A stretch of DNA of 64,000 nt from positions 62,001-126,000 of the forward strand of contig NZ_CP015594.1 of assembly GCF_001647675.1 (NCBI RefSeq), read 5' to 3'. The position numbers were made by a program, and so were the translations under genes. The DNA comes from Acinetobacter sp. NCu2D-2. GTDB taxonomy: Bacteria; Pseudomonadota; Gammaproteobacteria; Pseudomonadales; Moraxellaceae. Below the pieces are notes generated by a model. It was given only the letters and a program-made list of their open reading frames with translations. It did not search any database and was not told where the DNA came from. The stretch's first letter is position 1; each line of letters starts with the position of its first letter. This document shows positions 54,193-63,850 of the stretch, piece after piece.

Positions 54193-54951
54193 TTAAAGAC
54201 GCATTTCAATCCCTTGCTCAGCAAGATATTTTTTCGCTTCGGGAATCGTATGCTGACCAAAGTGGAAAATTGACGCCGCCAATACTGCGTCTGCACCACC
54301 TTGAATAATGCCGTCCGCCAAGTGTTGTAAGTTCCCCACACCACCAGACGCAATCGTTGGAATGGTGACACGGTCGTTGATTGCACGCATTAAAGCGAGG
54401 TCATAACCTGCTTTAGTACCATCTGCATCCATCGAAGTGACAAGTAATTCACCTGCACCGAAGTCTGCCATTTTCACCGCCCATTCAATTGCATCAATGC
54501 CTGTTTCTTTACGACCGCCGTGGGTAAAGATTTCCCATTTATTCTCGCCAGTTTTTTTGGCATCAATCGCAACCACGATACACTGCGCACCGAAACGTTG
54601 AGAGGCTTCTTGTACGAATTCAGGGTTATAAATCGCAGCTGAGTTAATCGAAACTTTGTCTGCACCTGCGTTTAACAGTAGGCGAATATCTTCAACTTTA
54701 CGGACACCACCACCGACTGTTAATGGTACGAAGACTGATTCAGCCATACGTTCTACAGTACGATAGGTCGTGTCGCGTCCATGATGTGTAGCGGTAATAT
54801 CAAGGAAAGTAATTTCATCGGCACCTTGTTCGTTATAACGACGTGCAACCTCAACCGGGTCACCTGCATCACGAATATCAAGGAATTGAACACCCTTCAC
54901 CACACGACCATTGTCAACGTCGAGGCAAGGAATAATACGTTTAGCTAGCAT
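54193..54951 (-). CDS. hisF: Imidazole glycerol phosphate synthase, cyclase subunit
   Basis: A 252-residue TIM-barrel cyclase of histidine synthesis. With HisH it makes imidazole glycerol phosphate and AICAR from PRFAR. Features: [20 protein letters not shown] with the catalytic Asp, [35 protein letters not shown] with the second catalytic Asp, and GGVGNLQHL for phosphate binding. The ATG at 54951 has GGAAAA upstream; a TTG four codons earlier overlaps that site. hisA lies 7 kb away and the other his genes are absent. Confidence 0.95.
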   Translation of the reverse strand: MLAKRIIPCLDVDNGRVVKGVQFLDIRDAGDPVEVARRYNEQGADEITFLDITATHHGRDTTYRTVERMAESVFVPLTVGGGVRKVEDIRLLLNAGADKVSINSAAIYNPEFVQEASQRFGAQCIVVAIDAKKTGENKWEIFTHGGRKETGIDAIEWAVKMADFGAGELLVTSMDADGTKAGYDLALMRAINDRVTIPTIASGGVGNLQHLADGIIQGGADAVLAASIFHFGQHTIPEAKKYLAEQGIEMRL

Positions 54952-55064
54952 AAATTTTTCCAATTATTACAGCCGATTATGAAACTCACCCACGCAAGCG
55001 CTACACCTTGGCAGATGGAAACGGTATTCTAGCAAACTTATGTAAGTTTTTTCGCAGGTTTTCT

Positions 55065-56012
55065 ATGTCGGTTTATACCACTTTGTCTTTAAAGGAAGTT
55101 CAGGATTTTGCAGCGCCGTATGGTTTAAAGGCGATTGATCTGATTCCCATTCAAGGCGGTATTCAAAATACCAACTACTTTTTAGTCTGCGAAGATGCGC
55201 AATATGTATTAACTGTATTTGAAGATATGGACGAACAAGCGGCAGGGGAACTCGTGCCTGTGCTTGAGTGTTTGGGTGCGGCTGGTGTAGCTGTACCTGT
55301 GCCGTTATCCCATTCAGGTAAAGCCATTCACAGTATTAAAAATAAACCTGCGCAAATCGCACCACGTATGATGGGAGAACATCCCATGCCATCGACCCTA
55401 GCGCAAGCTGAAGCGATTGCGGTAGCGCAAGCGAAAATGCATGTAGCATTACAGGACTTTAAACTCGAACGTAATTTCGTACGCGATCATGCCTATTGGT
55501 ATGGTGTGGCACAGGCAATTAAGCCAAGCCTGAATGATGCCGATAAAGCACTGCTCAGTAAATTGCTTGGCTTATATGAAGCCATGACTGCGGTATATCC
55601 GAATCGTCCACGTGGGTTTATCCATTCTGATTTATTCCGTGACAATACCTTATTTGATGGCGATCAACTGAATGGCATTCTCGATTTTTACGAGATGAAC
55701 TATGATGAATTGCTGTTTGATATTGCGATTACCTTAAATGACTTTTGTACCGAATATCCTGATGTCACTTTAAACGAGCAAAAAGCGGTGGCTTTCCTCA
55801 ATGCCTATGAAACGGTACGTCCTTTAACTGCGGATGAAAAAGCGTGTTTAGAGTTGTATTTGGCCATGGCAGCAGGGCGTTTTTGGATGATGCGTTTACA
55901 AGTAGCGCAACGCAATGCTGAGTTGGGTCGTACCGGCGATGATATTTTGCAAAAAAATCCAATCGAGATGCGTAATATGTTGATTGAGCGTTTAAAATTC
56001 GTCACCGCTTAA
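55065..56012 (+). CDS. thrB: Homoserine kinase (ThrB, aminoglycoside-kinase fold)
   Basis: A 315-residue kinase phosphorylating homoserine in threonine synthesis. It has the APH-like fold with GIQNTNYFL near the nucleotide loop, the catalytic loop FIHSDLFRDNTLFDG and metal Asp in GILDFYEMNYD. The start ATG 55065 gives MSVYTTLSLKEVQDF, typical for the group; a longer frame upstream lacks support. The downstream cold-shock gene begins 34 bases later. Confidence 0.9.
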   Translation: MSVYTTLSLKEVQDFAAPYGLKAIDLIPIQGGIQNTNYFLVCEDAQYVLTVFEDMDEQAAGELVPVLECLGAAGVAVPVPLSHSGKAIHSIKNKPAQIAPRMMGEHPMPSTLAQAEAIAVAQAKMHVALQDFKLERNFVRDHAYWYGVAQAIKPSLNDADKALLSKLLGLYEAMTAVYPNRPRGFIHSDLFRDNTLFDGDQLNGILDFYEMNYDELLFDIAITLNDFCTEYPDVTLNEQKAVAFLNAYETVRPLTADEKACLELYLAMAAGRFWMMRLQVAQRNAELGRTGDDILQKNPIEMRNMLIERLKFVTA

Positions 56013-56046
56013 TTCAATTCATTTTAAAAATATAAGGATAGGGAAC

Positions 56047-56670
56047 ATGCGCGATCAGGGACGTTTAGTGGAATGGTTTGATGACAAAGGCTATGGCTTT
56101 ATTCAACCGAATGACCCTGCCAAAGATTGCGTATTTCTACATATCAAAAGCTTTGCCAAGCCCGGCCCGCGTCCAATCGTGGGCTGTGCTTTGGACTACA
56201 CCGTCATATTAGATGAACGTGGTCGCTATAGTGCACAGCAAGTGATGTACTTGAAAGCATCACAGACCAAAACTGCGCAGAAAAAGAAACCGAGCTATGC
56301 GCAGCAAAAAGCCAAGCTGCAGCCGATGCAAATTGCCTGTGTAGTGTATATTTTATTTTTAGCTGCCGTCACTTTGGGCGGTTTGTTGAGTGGAATTGTT
56401 CTGTTATTTATCAGTATTATCAATGCTATGACCTATTGGTTTTATGCGCAAGATAAAGAAGCAGCGCAGTTGGGAAATCGCCGGGTACCTGAAAATACCT
56501 TGCACCTGTTGTCTTTTTTAGGTGGATGGCCGGCAGCATGGTTGGCACAGCAAAAACTGCGACATAAAACACAAAAACAACCATTTCGTCAGATTTATTT
56601 TTGTACTATAGCTTTTCATATCATTCTAATTATATGGCTAATTTCACCTTTGAATCCTTTTACGTTCTGA
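56047..56670 (+). CDS. Cold-shock domain fused to DUF1294 membrane domain
   Basis: A 207-residue protein. An N-terminal cold-shock-like OB-fold (about 3-72: GRLVEWFDDKGYGFIQPND with the RNP1-type KGYGFI and RNP2-type VFLHI), a basic linker, then DUF1294 with about three helices (MTYWFYAQDKEAAQ, LHLLSFLGGWPAAWLAQQKLRHKT). The role may be nucleic-acid binding tied to the membrane; unknown. GGATAGGG precedes the ATG. Confidence 0.85.
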   Translation: MRDQGRLVEWFDDKGYGFIQPNDPAKDCVFLHIKSFAKPGPRPIVGCALDYTVILDERGRYSAQQVMYLKASQTKTAQKKKPSYAQQKAKLQPMQIACVVYILFLAAVTLGGLLSGIVLLFISIINAMTYWFYAQDKEAAQLGNRRVPENTLHLLSFLGGWPAAWLAQQKLRHKTQKQPFRQIYFCTIAFHIILIIWLISPLNPFTF

Positions 56671-56691
56671 GGTGAATGATAAGGAGCGTAC

Positions 56692-57090
56692 ATGAATTAT
56701 TCGATTGATAAAGACTCAAATCGCACCTTAACTTTGATTCTTTATGTGTTGTATATCATTGCGATTTTTACCGGTGGCTTACTTGCGGTGATCGCTTTAA
56801 TCATTAATTATGTCAAACGTAGTGATGTCAAAGGGTCTATTTTTGAAAGTCACTTTACTTGGCAAATTCGCACCTTTTGGTGGTATCTCATTTGGAACGT
56901 GATTGCCTTTATTCCTTTCATATTTTTATTCTTTACCGGTGAAAATCCCGATCTCTTTGCTGGTGTTGCTTTGGGCGCAACAGTCTTCTGCGTTGGCGTG
57001 ATTTTCTTTGCATGGGTTTGGATTGTCTATCGTGCCATTCGCGGTATCATGCGTTTGAATGATAATTTACCGATGTATCAAGCGTCATAA
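56692..57090 (+). CDS. DUF4870-like membrane protein
   Basis: A 132-residue protein with about four hydrophobic segments, starting with polar MNYSIDKDSNRTLTL; ESHFTWQIRTFWW is typical of DUF4870-type proteins. The function is unknown. AAGGAG lies six bases before the ATG, and the previous gene ends 21 bases upstream, so it is probably co-transcribed. Confidence 0.8.
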   Translation: MNYSIDKDSNRTLTLILYVLYIIAIFTGGLLAVIALIINYVKRSDVKGSIFESHFTWQIRTFWWYLIWNVIAFIPFIFLFFTGENPDLFAGVALGATVFCVGVIFFAWVWIVYRAIRGIMRLNDNLPMYQAS

Positions 57091-57107
57091 CCAACTTAGT
57101 GACAATG

Positions 57108-57136
57108 AAAGAGCAGCTTTAACTGCTCTTTTTTTA
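57108..57136 (+). terminator. Terminator after the DUF4870 gene
   Basis: Stem AAAGAGCAG / CTGCTCTTT with loop CTTTAA and a T-run. Confidence 0.9.
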
Positions 57137-57237
57137 TTTCTTTTGATTCTGACACTAAGAAGTGCACCAATATCTTGCATACACGGAACATTTGAGTACA
57201 CGTTTTAATAATAGAAATAATTCTTTCATCTATAAAC

Positions 57238-57369
57238 TTTACTTTTTTTAAAAATTAAAATTACATTTTTAATATTAATAGTTTACTTTTTTATTTTTAT
57301 TAATTTACGTATTTAATATATAAAATTTACTTTTTTAATAAAATAACTTTACATTAATGTACAGTTATT
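57238..57369. repeat. Six tandem 22 bp repeats (iteron-like)
   Basis: TTTAC or ATTAC starts at 57238, 57260, 57282, 57304, 57326 and 57348, exactly 22 bases apart each time. The core is roughly TTTACTTTTTTAA followed by a variable A/T-rich part. The array lies between the DUF4870 terminator and the 3' end of a helix-turn-helix gene. Exact two-turn phasing suggests binding of a protein on one face of the DNA. Confidence 0.75.
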
Positions 57370-57417
57370 TATTTAAATAATAGGAATGGAATATTAAATT
57401 TTTATGTCCGATTTTAT

Positions 57418-57777
57418 TTAGCTATAAAAACGTCCACGACGACGGCGTAAACCTAAGATATGAATAGCGCGGACTAAAACTGCATAAGAAACTGTATAGC
57501 CAAAACGTTGTTCGAAAAGTGGAACTAAATCACTTATATTTTTAAATTTTGTATTTTTTACAAAGACTTGAAACTCATTCCAATCTTTGATGTGACTTGG
57601 TGCACCACGGTTTTTTGCCGGTTTTGGAACTAAGTCACCTGTTTCTTCTTCAAGTCGAATCCATGCATCCAAAGTTACTCTAGAGATGCCAAATTCTTTA
57701 CACACTGCCACTTTGTAATCAGTCTTTTTATACATTTGAAGTGCTGCTTTTTTAGTTTCTAAACTGTACTTAGCCAT
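57418..57777 (-). CDS. Helix-turn-helix protein, transposase-HTH-like, 119 aa
   Basis: An N-terminal transposase-type helix-turn-helix (YSLETKKAALQMYKK ... KEFGISRVTLDAWIRLEEE), a linker and a second helical, basic region (YAVLVRAIHILGLRRRRGRFY) that may be another DNA-binding domain. There is no catalytic domain and no IS ends are recognisable around it, so it looks like a lone DNA-binding protein rather than a transposase. The iteron-like array begins 50 bases after its stop. TTTCACTTTTTTTTATTA upstream resembles the repeat core. Confidence 0.65.
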   Translation of the reverse strand: MAKYSLETKKAALQMYKKTDYKVAVCKEFGISRVTLDAWIRLEEETGDLVPKPAKNRGAPSHIKDWNEFQVFVKNTKFKNISDLVPLFEQRFGYTVSYAVLVRAIHILGLRRRRGRFYS

Positions 57778-57875
57778 TTATGACTCCAAAATTTTAATTT
57801 CACTTTTTTTTATTATATGGCATGGAGGTTGCAAAAGAACAAATAACGAAAATAAATAAATTTTAGGTGACATGC

Positions 57876-59207
57876 ATGGGAAAAGTGCAAAGTTCGTTTA
57901 AAAAAATGTCCTTATGGCAAGTGGTCATTATTGGGGTGGCATACATGACCCCAATGGTCGTTTTTGATACATTTGGCATCGTGTCAGGTATCACAGATGG
58001 GCGAGTACCATTGGCATATTTATTGGCTTTGTTTGCCATGTTATTAACAGCATTTAGCTATGCGCGCTTTGCCCGCCAAACAGAGAGATCAGGTTCGGCC
58101 TATAGCTATACGGCGGAATCGTGTGGGACCAATGCCGGCTTCTTTGTTGGCTGGTGTGCGCTGATGGATTATATTTTATTACCTTTGGTAAATGCCTTAT
58201 TGGCAGGAATCTATCTTGAAGCGATTATGCCAAGTGTGCCGTATTGGGCTTGGGTCTGTGTCTTTACTGCGCTAGTCACACTGATTAACTGTTTCCGTAT
58301 TAACATTTTAGCCAATTTAAGCATTATTTTTGTGGCAGCACCGCTGCTTCTGATGTTGGTATTTATCTATCTTGTGGTGAAGGGCATTGGGTCCGAACAA
58401 GGCTATGAACATGTACTAACACTTACACCATTATTTAATGGCGATAGCAGTGTTTTACCTTTAGTCGCAGGTGCAGCCATTCTCTGTTTCTCATTCTTAG
58501 GCTTCGATGCGGTGACGACCATGTCGCATGAAACCAAAGAACCTAAGAAAAACATTCCGCGTGCCGTGTTACTGACAACTTTAACGGGCGGTGTGATTTT
58601 CTTCTCAGCATCTTGGTTTATCCAATTGTATTTCCCAAGCAATGTCCGTTTTAACAACCCTGATGAAGCGCTGCCTGAAATTGTGTTGTACGTGGGTGGG
58701 GCACTGTTCCAAGCGGTATTCTTGGTGGCGCAAATTATGAATACCTTCGCCTCAGGTTTGGCAACGCATGCCAGCGCATCACGCTTAATTCACATCATGG
58801 GTCGTGATGGTATTTTCCATAAAGGTACTTTTGGGCAAGTGCATGCCAAGCTCGGTACACCGATGTATGCCGTACTTGCGATTGGTTTAATCTCATTAAT
58901 GGCAATCGTACTCGACCTTGCGACAGTGGTCAGCATGGTGAGTTTTGGTGCCTTGATTGCCTTTACTGCGGTGAATTTTTCAGTCTTTATGAAATTTTAT
59001 GTGAAAGATGGTCAACGTCACGGTCTTAAAAATATCTTCTTAAATGCGGTTTTACCGTGGTTGTCTGTCTTGGTGATGATGGGACTATGGCTCAACCTTG
59101 AAAGTGTGGCACTGATCTGCGGCTGTGTTTGGTTAGCCCTTGGTGTGCTGCTGTTTACGTATAAACGTCTGCGTAAGCAAAATATCGTGATTAGTAGTGC
59201 CTATTAA
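57876..59207 (+). CDS. APC-family amino acid / polyamine permease (PuuP-like)
   Basis: A 443-residue transporter with 12 helices. The first helix region QVVIIGVAYMTPMVVFDTFG and the cytoplasmic loop SHETKEPKKNIPRAVL are APC hallmarks. The likely substrate is putrescine or an amino acid, suggested by the following oxidase. AGGTGA six bases before ATG 57876 decides the start; a GTG at 57867 overlaps that site. Confidence 0.85.
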   Translation: MGKVQSSFKKMSLWQVVIIGVAYMTPMVVFDTFGIVSGITDGRVPLAYLLALFAMLLTAFSYARFARQTERSGSAYSYTAESCGTNAGFFVGWCALMDYILLPLVNALLAGIYLEAIMPSVPYWAWVCVFTALVTLINCFRINILANLSIIFVAAPLLLMLVFIYLVVKGIGSEQGYEHVLTLTPLFNGDSSVLPLVAGAAILCFSFLGFDAVTTMSHETKEPKKNIPRAVLLTTLTGGVIFFSASWFIQLYFPSNVRFNNPDEALPEIVLYVGGALFQAVFLVAQIMNTFASGLATHASASRLIHIMGRDGIFHKGTFGQVHAKLGTPMYAVLAIGLISLMAIVLDLATVVSMVSFGALIAFTAVNFSVFMKFYVKDGQRHGLKNIFLNAVLPWLSVLVMMGLWLNLESVALICGCVWLALGVLLFTYKRLRKQNIVISSAY

Positions 59208-59216
59208 AAAATTGAA

Positions 59217-60668
59217 ATGTTAAATATGTCGAAAATGAAAGAAATGAAGCGAGTAAATCAAATGAATAAGCCAAAATTTGTTGAAGATGTTGAATTCAGA
59301 GCCAGTATCAATGCACAAAGTGGAAAAGAGTGGAATTGGCTCAATCCAAAGCATGGGCAGTTTGAACATCCTGCCAACTATTATGAAAGTTCACTTGAAA
59401 TTGGCCATGAATTTCCTGCATTAAATGCCGATATCGAATGCGATGTAGCTGTGATTGGTGGTGGCTTACTCGGTGCATCAACCGCATTACATTTATCTGA
59501 GCAGGGTGTTGATACCGTCTTGGTTGAGAAAAACCGTATTGGTGGGGCAGCTTCAGGTCGTAATGGTGGACAACTTACACCAGGGCTTGCACGTTGGGAA
59601 GCGGCGGAAATGATTGAGCATTTTAGTTATGAAGATGCTAAAAAACTGTGGCACTTTACCTCAACCGAAGCCATGGCGTTAATTGATAACATTGCCGATC
59701 GTTATGATTTAGAACTACAACGTAAGCGTGGGCATATTACTGCTGCTGTGCATGAAGGGCATTTGGTGGGCTTAACCCAAGGTGCAGATGCACGTAAGTA
59801 TTTAGGTGAAGATCATACCCAAATTGTCGGTGAGCATGAGCTCAAACAATATATTGCGTCTGAAAATTATTGCGGTGGTTTAATCGATTCTCTTGGTGGT
59901 CATATCCATCCATTGGCACTGAATCGTGGCTTAATCTATGGCTTTTGCCAACATGGTGGGCAAGTCTTTGAACAAACTGAAGTCACGTCGATTGAAGAAC
60001 GTGAAGACGGTATTTATGTGACCACACCATCAGGTGTGATTAAAGCACGTAAAAGTGTGGTGATGGGTGTACATCATGCCTCATTTAAGTTGTTGCAAAA
60101 GAACAATCAAACTACGATTCCGTTCTATACCTATGTGTGTACCACAGCGCCATTAGAAGTGGATTTGAAAGAACTTCTACCAACAGACGCACCTGTATAC
60201 GATACCCAATTCCAAATTGATTATTACCGTGGGGTATCGAAAAACCGTTTATTGTTTGGCGGTGAGGGCACAGGTTCATGTTGGAGTCCTGAGAAAACCC
60301 ATCAATATTTATTGGGTCGGATCAAGCATGTGTTCCCACAACTAAAAAGTGTTGAGCTAGATTTTGTTTGGAGCGGAACTACTGATCTGACTATGAATGG
60401 AGCAGCCGACAGCCGTAAATTTGGCAATAAATTCCCGATCTACGCGGTACAAGGGTGGAGTGGACATGGCGTGGCACAAACCGTGCGGATTGGTAAAGCC
60501 ATAGCGGATGATTTTTGTGGCAAAGCCGATGACTTTAATATGCTGACCAGCATTCAACATCAAAATATTTTGTTTGGTCGCGCATTGGCACCCGTCGTGA
60601 TTCCGATGGCAAAAACTGCTTATGGCTTAGGTGCTTTGGTGAACCCAGGCAAGATGGTGTCGTTCTAA
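59217..60668 (+). CDS. FAD-dependent amine oxidoreductase (PuuB/OrdL-like)
   Basis: A 483-residue DAO-family flavoenzyme. FAD-binding CDVAVIGGGLLGASTALHLSEQG lies at about 75-97, then ASGRNGGQL, and the C-terminal YAVQGWSGHGVAQTVRIGKA. The family oxidises gamma-glutamylputrescine or related amines; the permease gene ends nine bases upstream, so transport and oxidation are coupled in one operon. There are three possible starts in the first 16 codons. Confidence 0.85.
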   Translation: MLNMSKMKEMKRVNQMNKPKFVEDVEFRASINAQSGKEWNWLNPKHGQFEHPANYYESSLEIGHEFPALNADIECDVAVIGGGLLGASTALHLSEQGVDTVLVEKNRIGGAASGRNGGQLTPGLARWEAAEMIEHFSYEDAKKLWHFTSTEAMALIDNIADRYDLELQRKRGHITAAVHEGHLVGLTQGADARKYLGEDHTQIVGEHELKQYIASENYCGGLIDSLGGHIHPLALNRGLIYGFCQHGGQVFEQTEVTSIEEREDGIYVTTPSGVIKARKSVVMGVHHASFKLLQKNNQTTIPFYTYVCTTAPLEVDLKELLPTDAPVYDTQFQIDYYRGVSKNRLLFGGEGTGSCWSPEKTHQYLLGRIKHVFPQLKSVELDFVWSGTTDLTMNGAADSRKFGNKFPIYAVQGWSGHGVAQTVRIGKAIADDFCGKADDFNMLTSIQHQNILFGRALAPVVIPMAKTAYGLGALVNPGKMVSF

Positions 60669-60679
60669 CCTTAAAGAAG

Positions 60680-60712
60680 TCCCCCCTTTGTCAAAGGGGG
60701 ATTTAGGGGGAT
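60680..60712. repeat. Intergenic palindromic repeat between convergent genes
   Basis: CCCCCCTTTG-TC-AAAGGGGG followed by ATTTAGGGGGATT. A repeated G-rich intergenic motif of this type is common in Acinetobacter as I recall. It could also serve as terminator for the two convergent genes, though no T-run follows. Confidence 0.6.
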
Positions 60713-60736
60713 TCATAGAGGTAGCGTAGAGAGATT

Positions 60737-61660
60737 TTATTGAGCTAACTTATCTTCAGTTTTATGTTTCAAAAACTTCGGTTTCCATTCACTTAAAATC
60801 ACACCGATTACCACCATGAATCCACCAAGCAAGGCAAGCGCGGGTAAACGCTCACCCGCGAGCCGACCAAAGAGACTTGCCCAAATGGGTTCACCGGCGT
60901 AAATAATCGCAGCTTGGGATGGATCGACCATTTCCTGTGCCCAATTCATCACAAGTTGAATACATGCGCTGGCAACCCCTAAACCGACAAGAATCCTCAC
61001 TAAATGGGGATGAAATTCAGGTAAATGCTGTTCACCTAAGAGCGGTGCCATCATGAAACAAAAGATTGAGGCAAAGATCAGCTGTAAAACAGTCACACGT
61101 TGCGTATTCACTTTAGGCGCAAAGTAACTAATAAAAATAATTTCCAGTGCAATGGCAACAGATCCACAAATAGTGAGTAGCTGCCCAAAATTCAGTTGGA
61201 TTGCACCAAAACCATTACCTGTTAAAAAGACCAATCCCATAAAAGCACAAGCCGCGCCGATCCACGTCATTACATGCGGTGTTTTACGAAATAACAGCCA
61301 CAACAAGATCGGCACGAGCGGTACATAGAGTGCGGTTAAAAAAGCCGATTCACTGCTGCTAATGGTCTGAATGCCAACAGTCTGTGTACCATAGCCTAAT
61401 GCCATGACAGCACCAATGGCTGCACCTGCAAGAACTTCTTTGAAATTCATTCCTTTGAGGTGTTTGTATGAAATCAGTGTGACTGCAATAGCCGCCATCG
61501 CAAATCGTAAAGCCACAAATAAAATGGGACTACTGAAACTGAGTCCATATTTCACAATCAGAAAAGTTGTGCCCCAAATGAGGGTGATCAAAATTAAAGA
61601 CAGCTGCGGTAATTTTTGCTTAAACCACGAGGGGGAGGAACTCGCTAATTGAGCAGACAT
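60737..61660 (-). CDS. EamA-family (DMT) exporter
   Basis: A 307-residue transporter with ten predicted helices, two EamA repeats (about 15-145 and 160-295). Characteristic ILITLIWGTTFLIVKYGLS and IYAGEPIWASLFGRLAGERL. The substrate is unknown; metabolite or amino acid export is usual. It is convergent with the permease-oxidase operon. Confidence 0.86.
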   Translation of the reverse strand: MSAQLASSSPSWFKQKLPQLSLILITLIWGTTFLIVKYGLSFSSPILFVALRFAMAAIAVTLISYKHLKGMNFKEVLAGAAIGAVMALGYGTQTVGIQTISSSESAFLTALYVPLVPILLWLLFRKTPHVMTWIGAACAFMGLVFLTGNGFGAIQLNFGQLLTICGSVAIALEIIFISYFAPKVNTQRVTVLQLIFASIFCFMMAPLLGEQHLPEFHPHLVRILVGLGVASACIQLVMNWAQEMVDPSQAAIIYAGEPIWASLFGRLAGERLPALALLGGFMVVIGVILSEWKPKFLKHKTEDKLAQ

Positions 61661-61694
61661 GGGAGAGATGACCTAATGAAAAAAATCAAAAACA

Positions 61695-61718
61695 AAAAGA
61701 GGTCCGAAGACCTCTTTT
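61695..61718. terminator. Terminator between eamA gene and hisA
   Basis: Stem AAAAGAGGTC / GACCTCTTTT with a CGAA loop. It terminates hisA transcription on the minus strand. Confidence 0.88.
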
Positions 61719-61740
61719 ATTGCAAAATCAGTGAATTAGA

Positions 61741-62463
61741 TTAAGCGTCTAATACAGCTTGAGCTTCACGAAGGTTTAAGGTGCCTTCATAAATGGCACG
61801 GCCAGTAATCGCACCTAAAATACCTGGTTGACCTTTCAAGCCGTGAACATCATCGATATTGGTCACACCACCAGATGCAATCACAGGTAAACCTGAATAG
61901 CTTGCAAGATTCACAGTTTGTTCAATGTTTACACCTTGCATCATGCCATCACGTGCAATGTCAGTATAGACAATGCTTGATACGCCAGCATCCGCGAAAC
62001 GTTTTGCAAGTTCAGTCGCTTTAACGTCAGTGACATTTGCCCAGCCATCGGTTGCGACCATGCCATTCATAGCATCAATGCCGACAATGATATGACCGGC
62101 AAATTGTTTACATGCTTCTTCAACAAACTCAGGCTCTTTAACGGCTTTTGTCCCGATAATCACATAAGACACACCTGCATCTAAGTAATGCTGAATCGTT
62201 TCAAGTGAGCGAATACCACCACCGATTTGAATTGGAAGATTCGGCTGCGCTTTAGCAATCGCTTCAACCACAGGCTTATGAATTGGCGTACCTGCGAAAG
62301 CACCATTCAGATCAACCAAATGCAAGCGACGCGCACCTTCGTTAACCCAATGCTGTGCAGTTGCCACTGGATCATCAGAAAATACAGTATCGTCTTCCAT
62401 ACGACCTTGTTTTAAACGGACACATTTGCCATCTTTCAGGTCAATTGCAGGGATGATCAGCAT
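61741..62463 (-). CDS. hisA: Phosphoribosylformimino-5-aminoimidazole carboxamide ribotide isomerase
   Basis: A 240-residue TIM-barrel isomerase of histidine synthesis, converting ProFAR to PRFAR, the substrate of HisF/HisH. Features: [20 protein letters not shown] with the catalytic Asp8, [19 protein letters not shown] and [15 protein letters not shown] with the second catalytic Asp, [23 protein letters not shown] precedes the ATG. hisF lies 7 kb away on the same strand, so the pathway is scattered. Confidence 0.95.
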   Translation of the reverse strand: MLIIPAIDLKDGKCVRLKQGRMEDDTVFSDDPVATAQHWVNEGARRLHLVDLNGAFAGTPIHKPVVEAIAKAQPNLPIQIGGGIRSLETIQHYLDAGVSYVIIGTKAVKEPEFVEEACKQFAGHIIVGIDAMNGMVATDGWANVTDVKATELAKRFADAGVSSIVYTDIARDGMMQGVNIEQTVNLASYSGLPVIASGGVTNIDDVHGLKGQPGILGAITGRAIYEGTLNLREAQAVLDA

Positions 62464-62563
62464 GCTTTCGCTCCTGGCCTAATCTTCGAATGAATTTTGA
62501 ATGGCAGTCATCTTAACAAATAAAGCGCAATTGTCTAAATCTAAAAACTAAATCTTATATATG

Positions 62564-62585
62564 AAAAAAACCTGTCATTCGACAG
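62564..62585 (-). terminator. Probable terminator of the repeat-protein gene
   Basis: Stem CTGTC / GACAG with loop ATTC and seven Ts on the minus strand. Short but well placed. Confidence 0.55.
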
Positions 62586-62659
62586 ATTGGAGTGAGTTTA
62601 GGGGCTTCACATTATTTTTATCCAGCTTGTTATTGTTCTAAGAGGTCAAAATACACGTT

Positions 62660-63427
62660 TTAGCCAAACTGAAGAGGAAGATTTAAATCCAATTCAATAT
62701 TTTTTAGCTGTGTACCTAAATCATAAAGTCCATCATTGACACTAACGACAGTATTGCCAACGGTTGCAACGACATCACCCGCGATTGGAAGTGTGGTCAG
62801 TGTGTTGGTCACAGGCGCTAGATCATCGAGTAAAGCATCGAGCGTACCAGATACATCTTGGACAACACCGCCAACACTGCCCACAGGATCATTCAGTAAA
62901 CCTGTCACTAATTCTAAAGGCTGAATACTCGCGACATAATCACCTGTTTCAGCAACGAAACCTGAGAGATTAGAACTGGTTTGTCCAACTGCGCTGATAA
63001 GATCGCCAACAACAGGAAGTGTGGTTAAGGGTGCCATGATTGGTGCGGTCAAATCGAGAGCACTGTCTAAAATATCGGAAACGCCTCCTAAGGTTTGTCC
63101 AATTAACGCAGTCGAGCCATTCAGAGCTGTATCTACACCGCCTAATAGATCACCTGCAATGAGTTGGTCTGAAATTGCATGTACGCCTTCACTGAGTCCA
63201 GAGATCAGCCCTGTACTTATATTTAACACGGTACCTACCACATCACCAATCACTGGTAAATCACTCAGAGCATCCGTCAATGGTGCGGTCAGTGCTGATA
63301 CAGTTTCGACGACCTCATCAATTACAGTGATGACGGCTTTGGTGAGTAATCCTACTGCTTTAGTAATGCCTTGAAACGCCAGTGTAAAGACGCTACTAAT
63401 TTTCCCACTACCCAATAATGTTGCCAT
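62660..63427 (-). CDS. Three-repeat protein of unknown function, 255 aa
   Basis: No family is recognised. The sequence is rich in Leu, Val, Ala, Gly, Thr and Asp, poor in charged and aromatic residues, and has no Cys. Three related repeats about 76-80 residues apart contain LPVIGDVVGTV (57), LPVVGDLISAV (137) and LPIAGDVVATVG (213), each preceded by AP and a Leu-Thr-rich stretch. There is no cleavable signal peptide; amphipathic helices suggest surface- or membrane-associated packing. GAGGGTACACATC precedes the ATG. Confidence 0.7.
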   Translation of the reverse strand: MATLLGSGKISSVFTLAFQGITKAVGLLTKAVITVIDEVVETVSALTAPLTDALSDLPVIGDVVGTVLNISTGLISGLSEGVHAISDQLIAGDLLGGVDTALNGSTALIGQTLGGVSDILDSALDLTAPIMAPLTTLPVVGDLISAVGQTSSNLSGFVAETGDYVASIQPLELVTGLLNDPVGSVGGVVQDVSGTLDALLDDLAPVTNTLTTLPIAGDVVATVGNTVVSVNDGLYDLGTQLKNIELDLNLPLQFG

Positions 63428-63850
63428 GATGTGTACCCTCGCTAATATTTTGATTGACCACTCATCGGTGGAAATTTGTTGTACGTATCATGTTTTAGCA
63501 AACTTTTGAGAAATTAAAAGGACTTAAAATACACGTGTACAATAAATTGAATTTTGGATATGAAGAAATTTGAATGGAATCAGTTATCTAGAGGTGAAAT
63601 TTGGTTTTGTGAAAAAATGTAATTAAAAAACAATAATTTATGATGTTTATTTTGGTGCTTTTGTTCACCTTTGGCATTTTCATTGTGCAGTTTTCACTTC
63701 AATTCATCATCAAAGGGTCAGTTTTGCTTAAAAGTCAAAAAAATTGATTTAATGTTAAACAAAATCGTCCTGTGAAATGCCATACGATAGGGCAAAATCG
63801 AATTTACATAAGTTTACAGCGGCAAAAGAGGATTCGCTCAAGTGATGTAC
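63428..63850. other. Non-coding gap
   Basis: This is 423 bases with the promoter of the repeat-protein gene (reading left). Only a 20-codon frame is present, without support. Nothing else is seen. Confidence 0.4.

Noticed and set aside
57238..57369. CRISPR array
   Set aside because: Repeats are only about 12-13 conserved A/T-rich bases in a 22 bp period, spacers would be under 10 bases, and no cas genes are nearby.
60680..60712. Ordinary rho-independent terminator
   Set aside because: The stem is strong but no T-run follows on either strand; listed as a palindromic repeat instead.
63581..63622. 20-codon frame MKKFEWNQLSRGEIWFCEKM
   Set aside because: Too short, without a ribosome binding site or conserved context.
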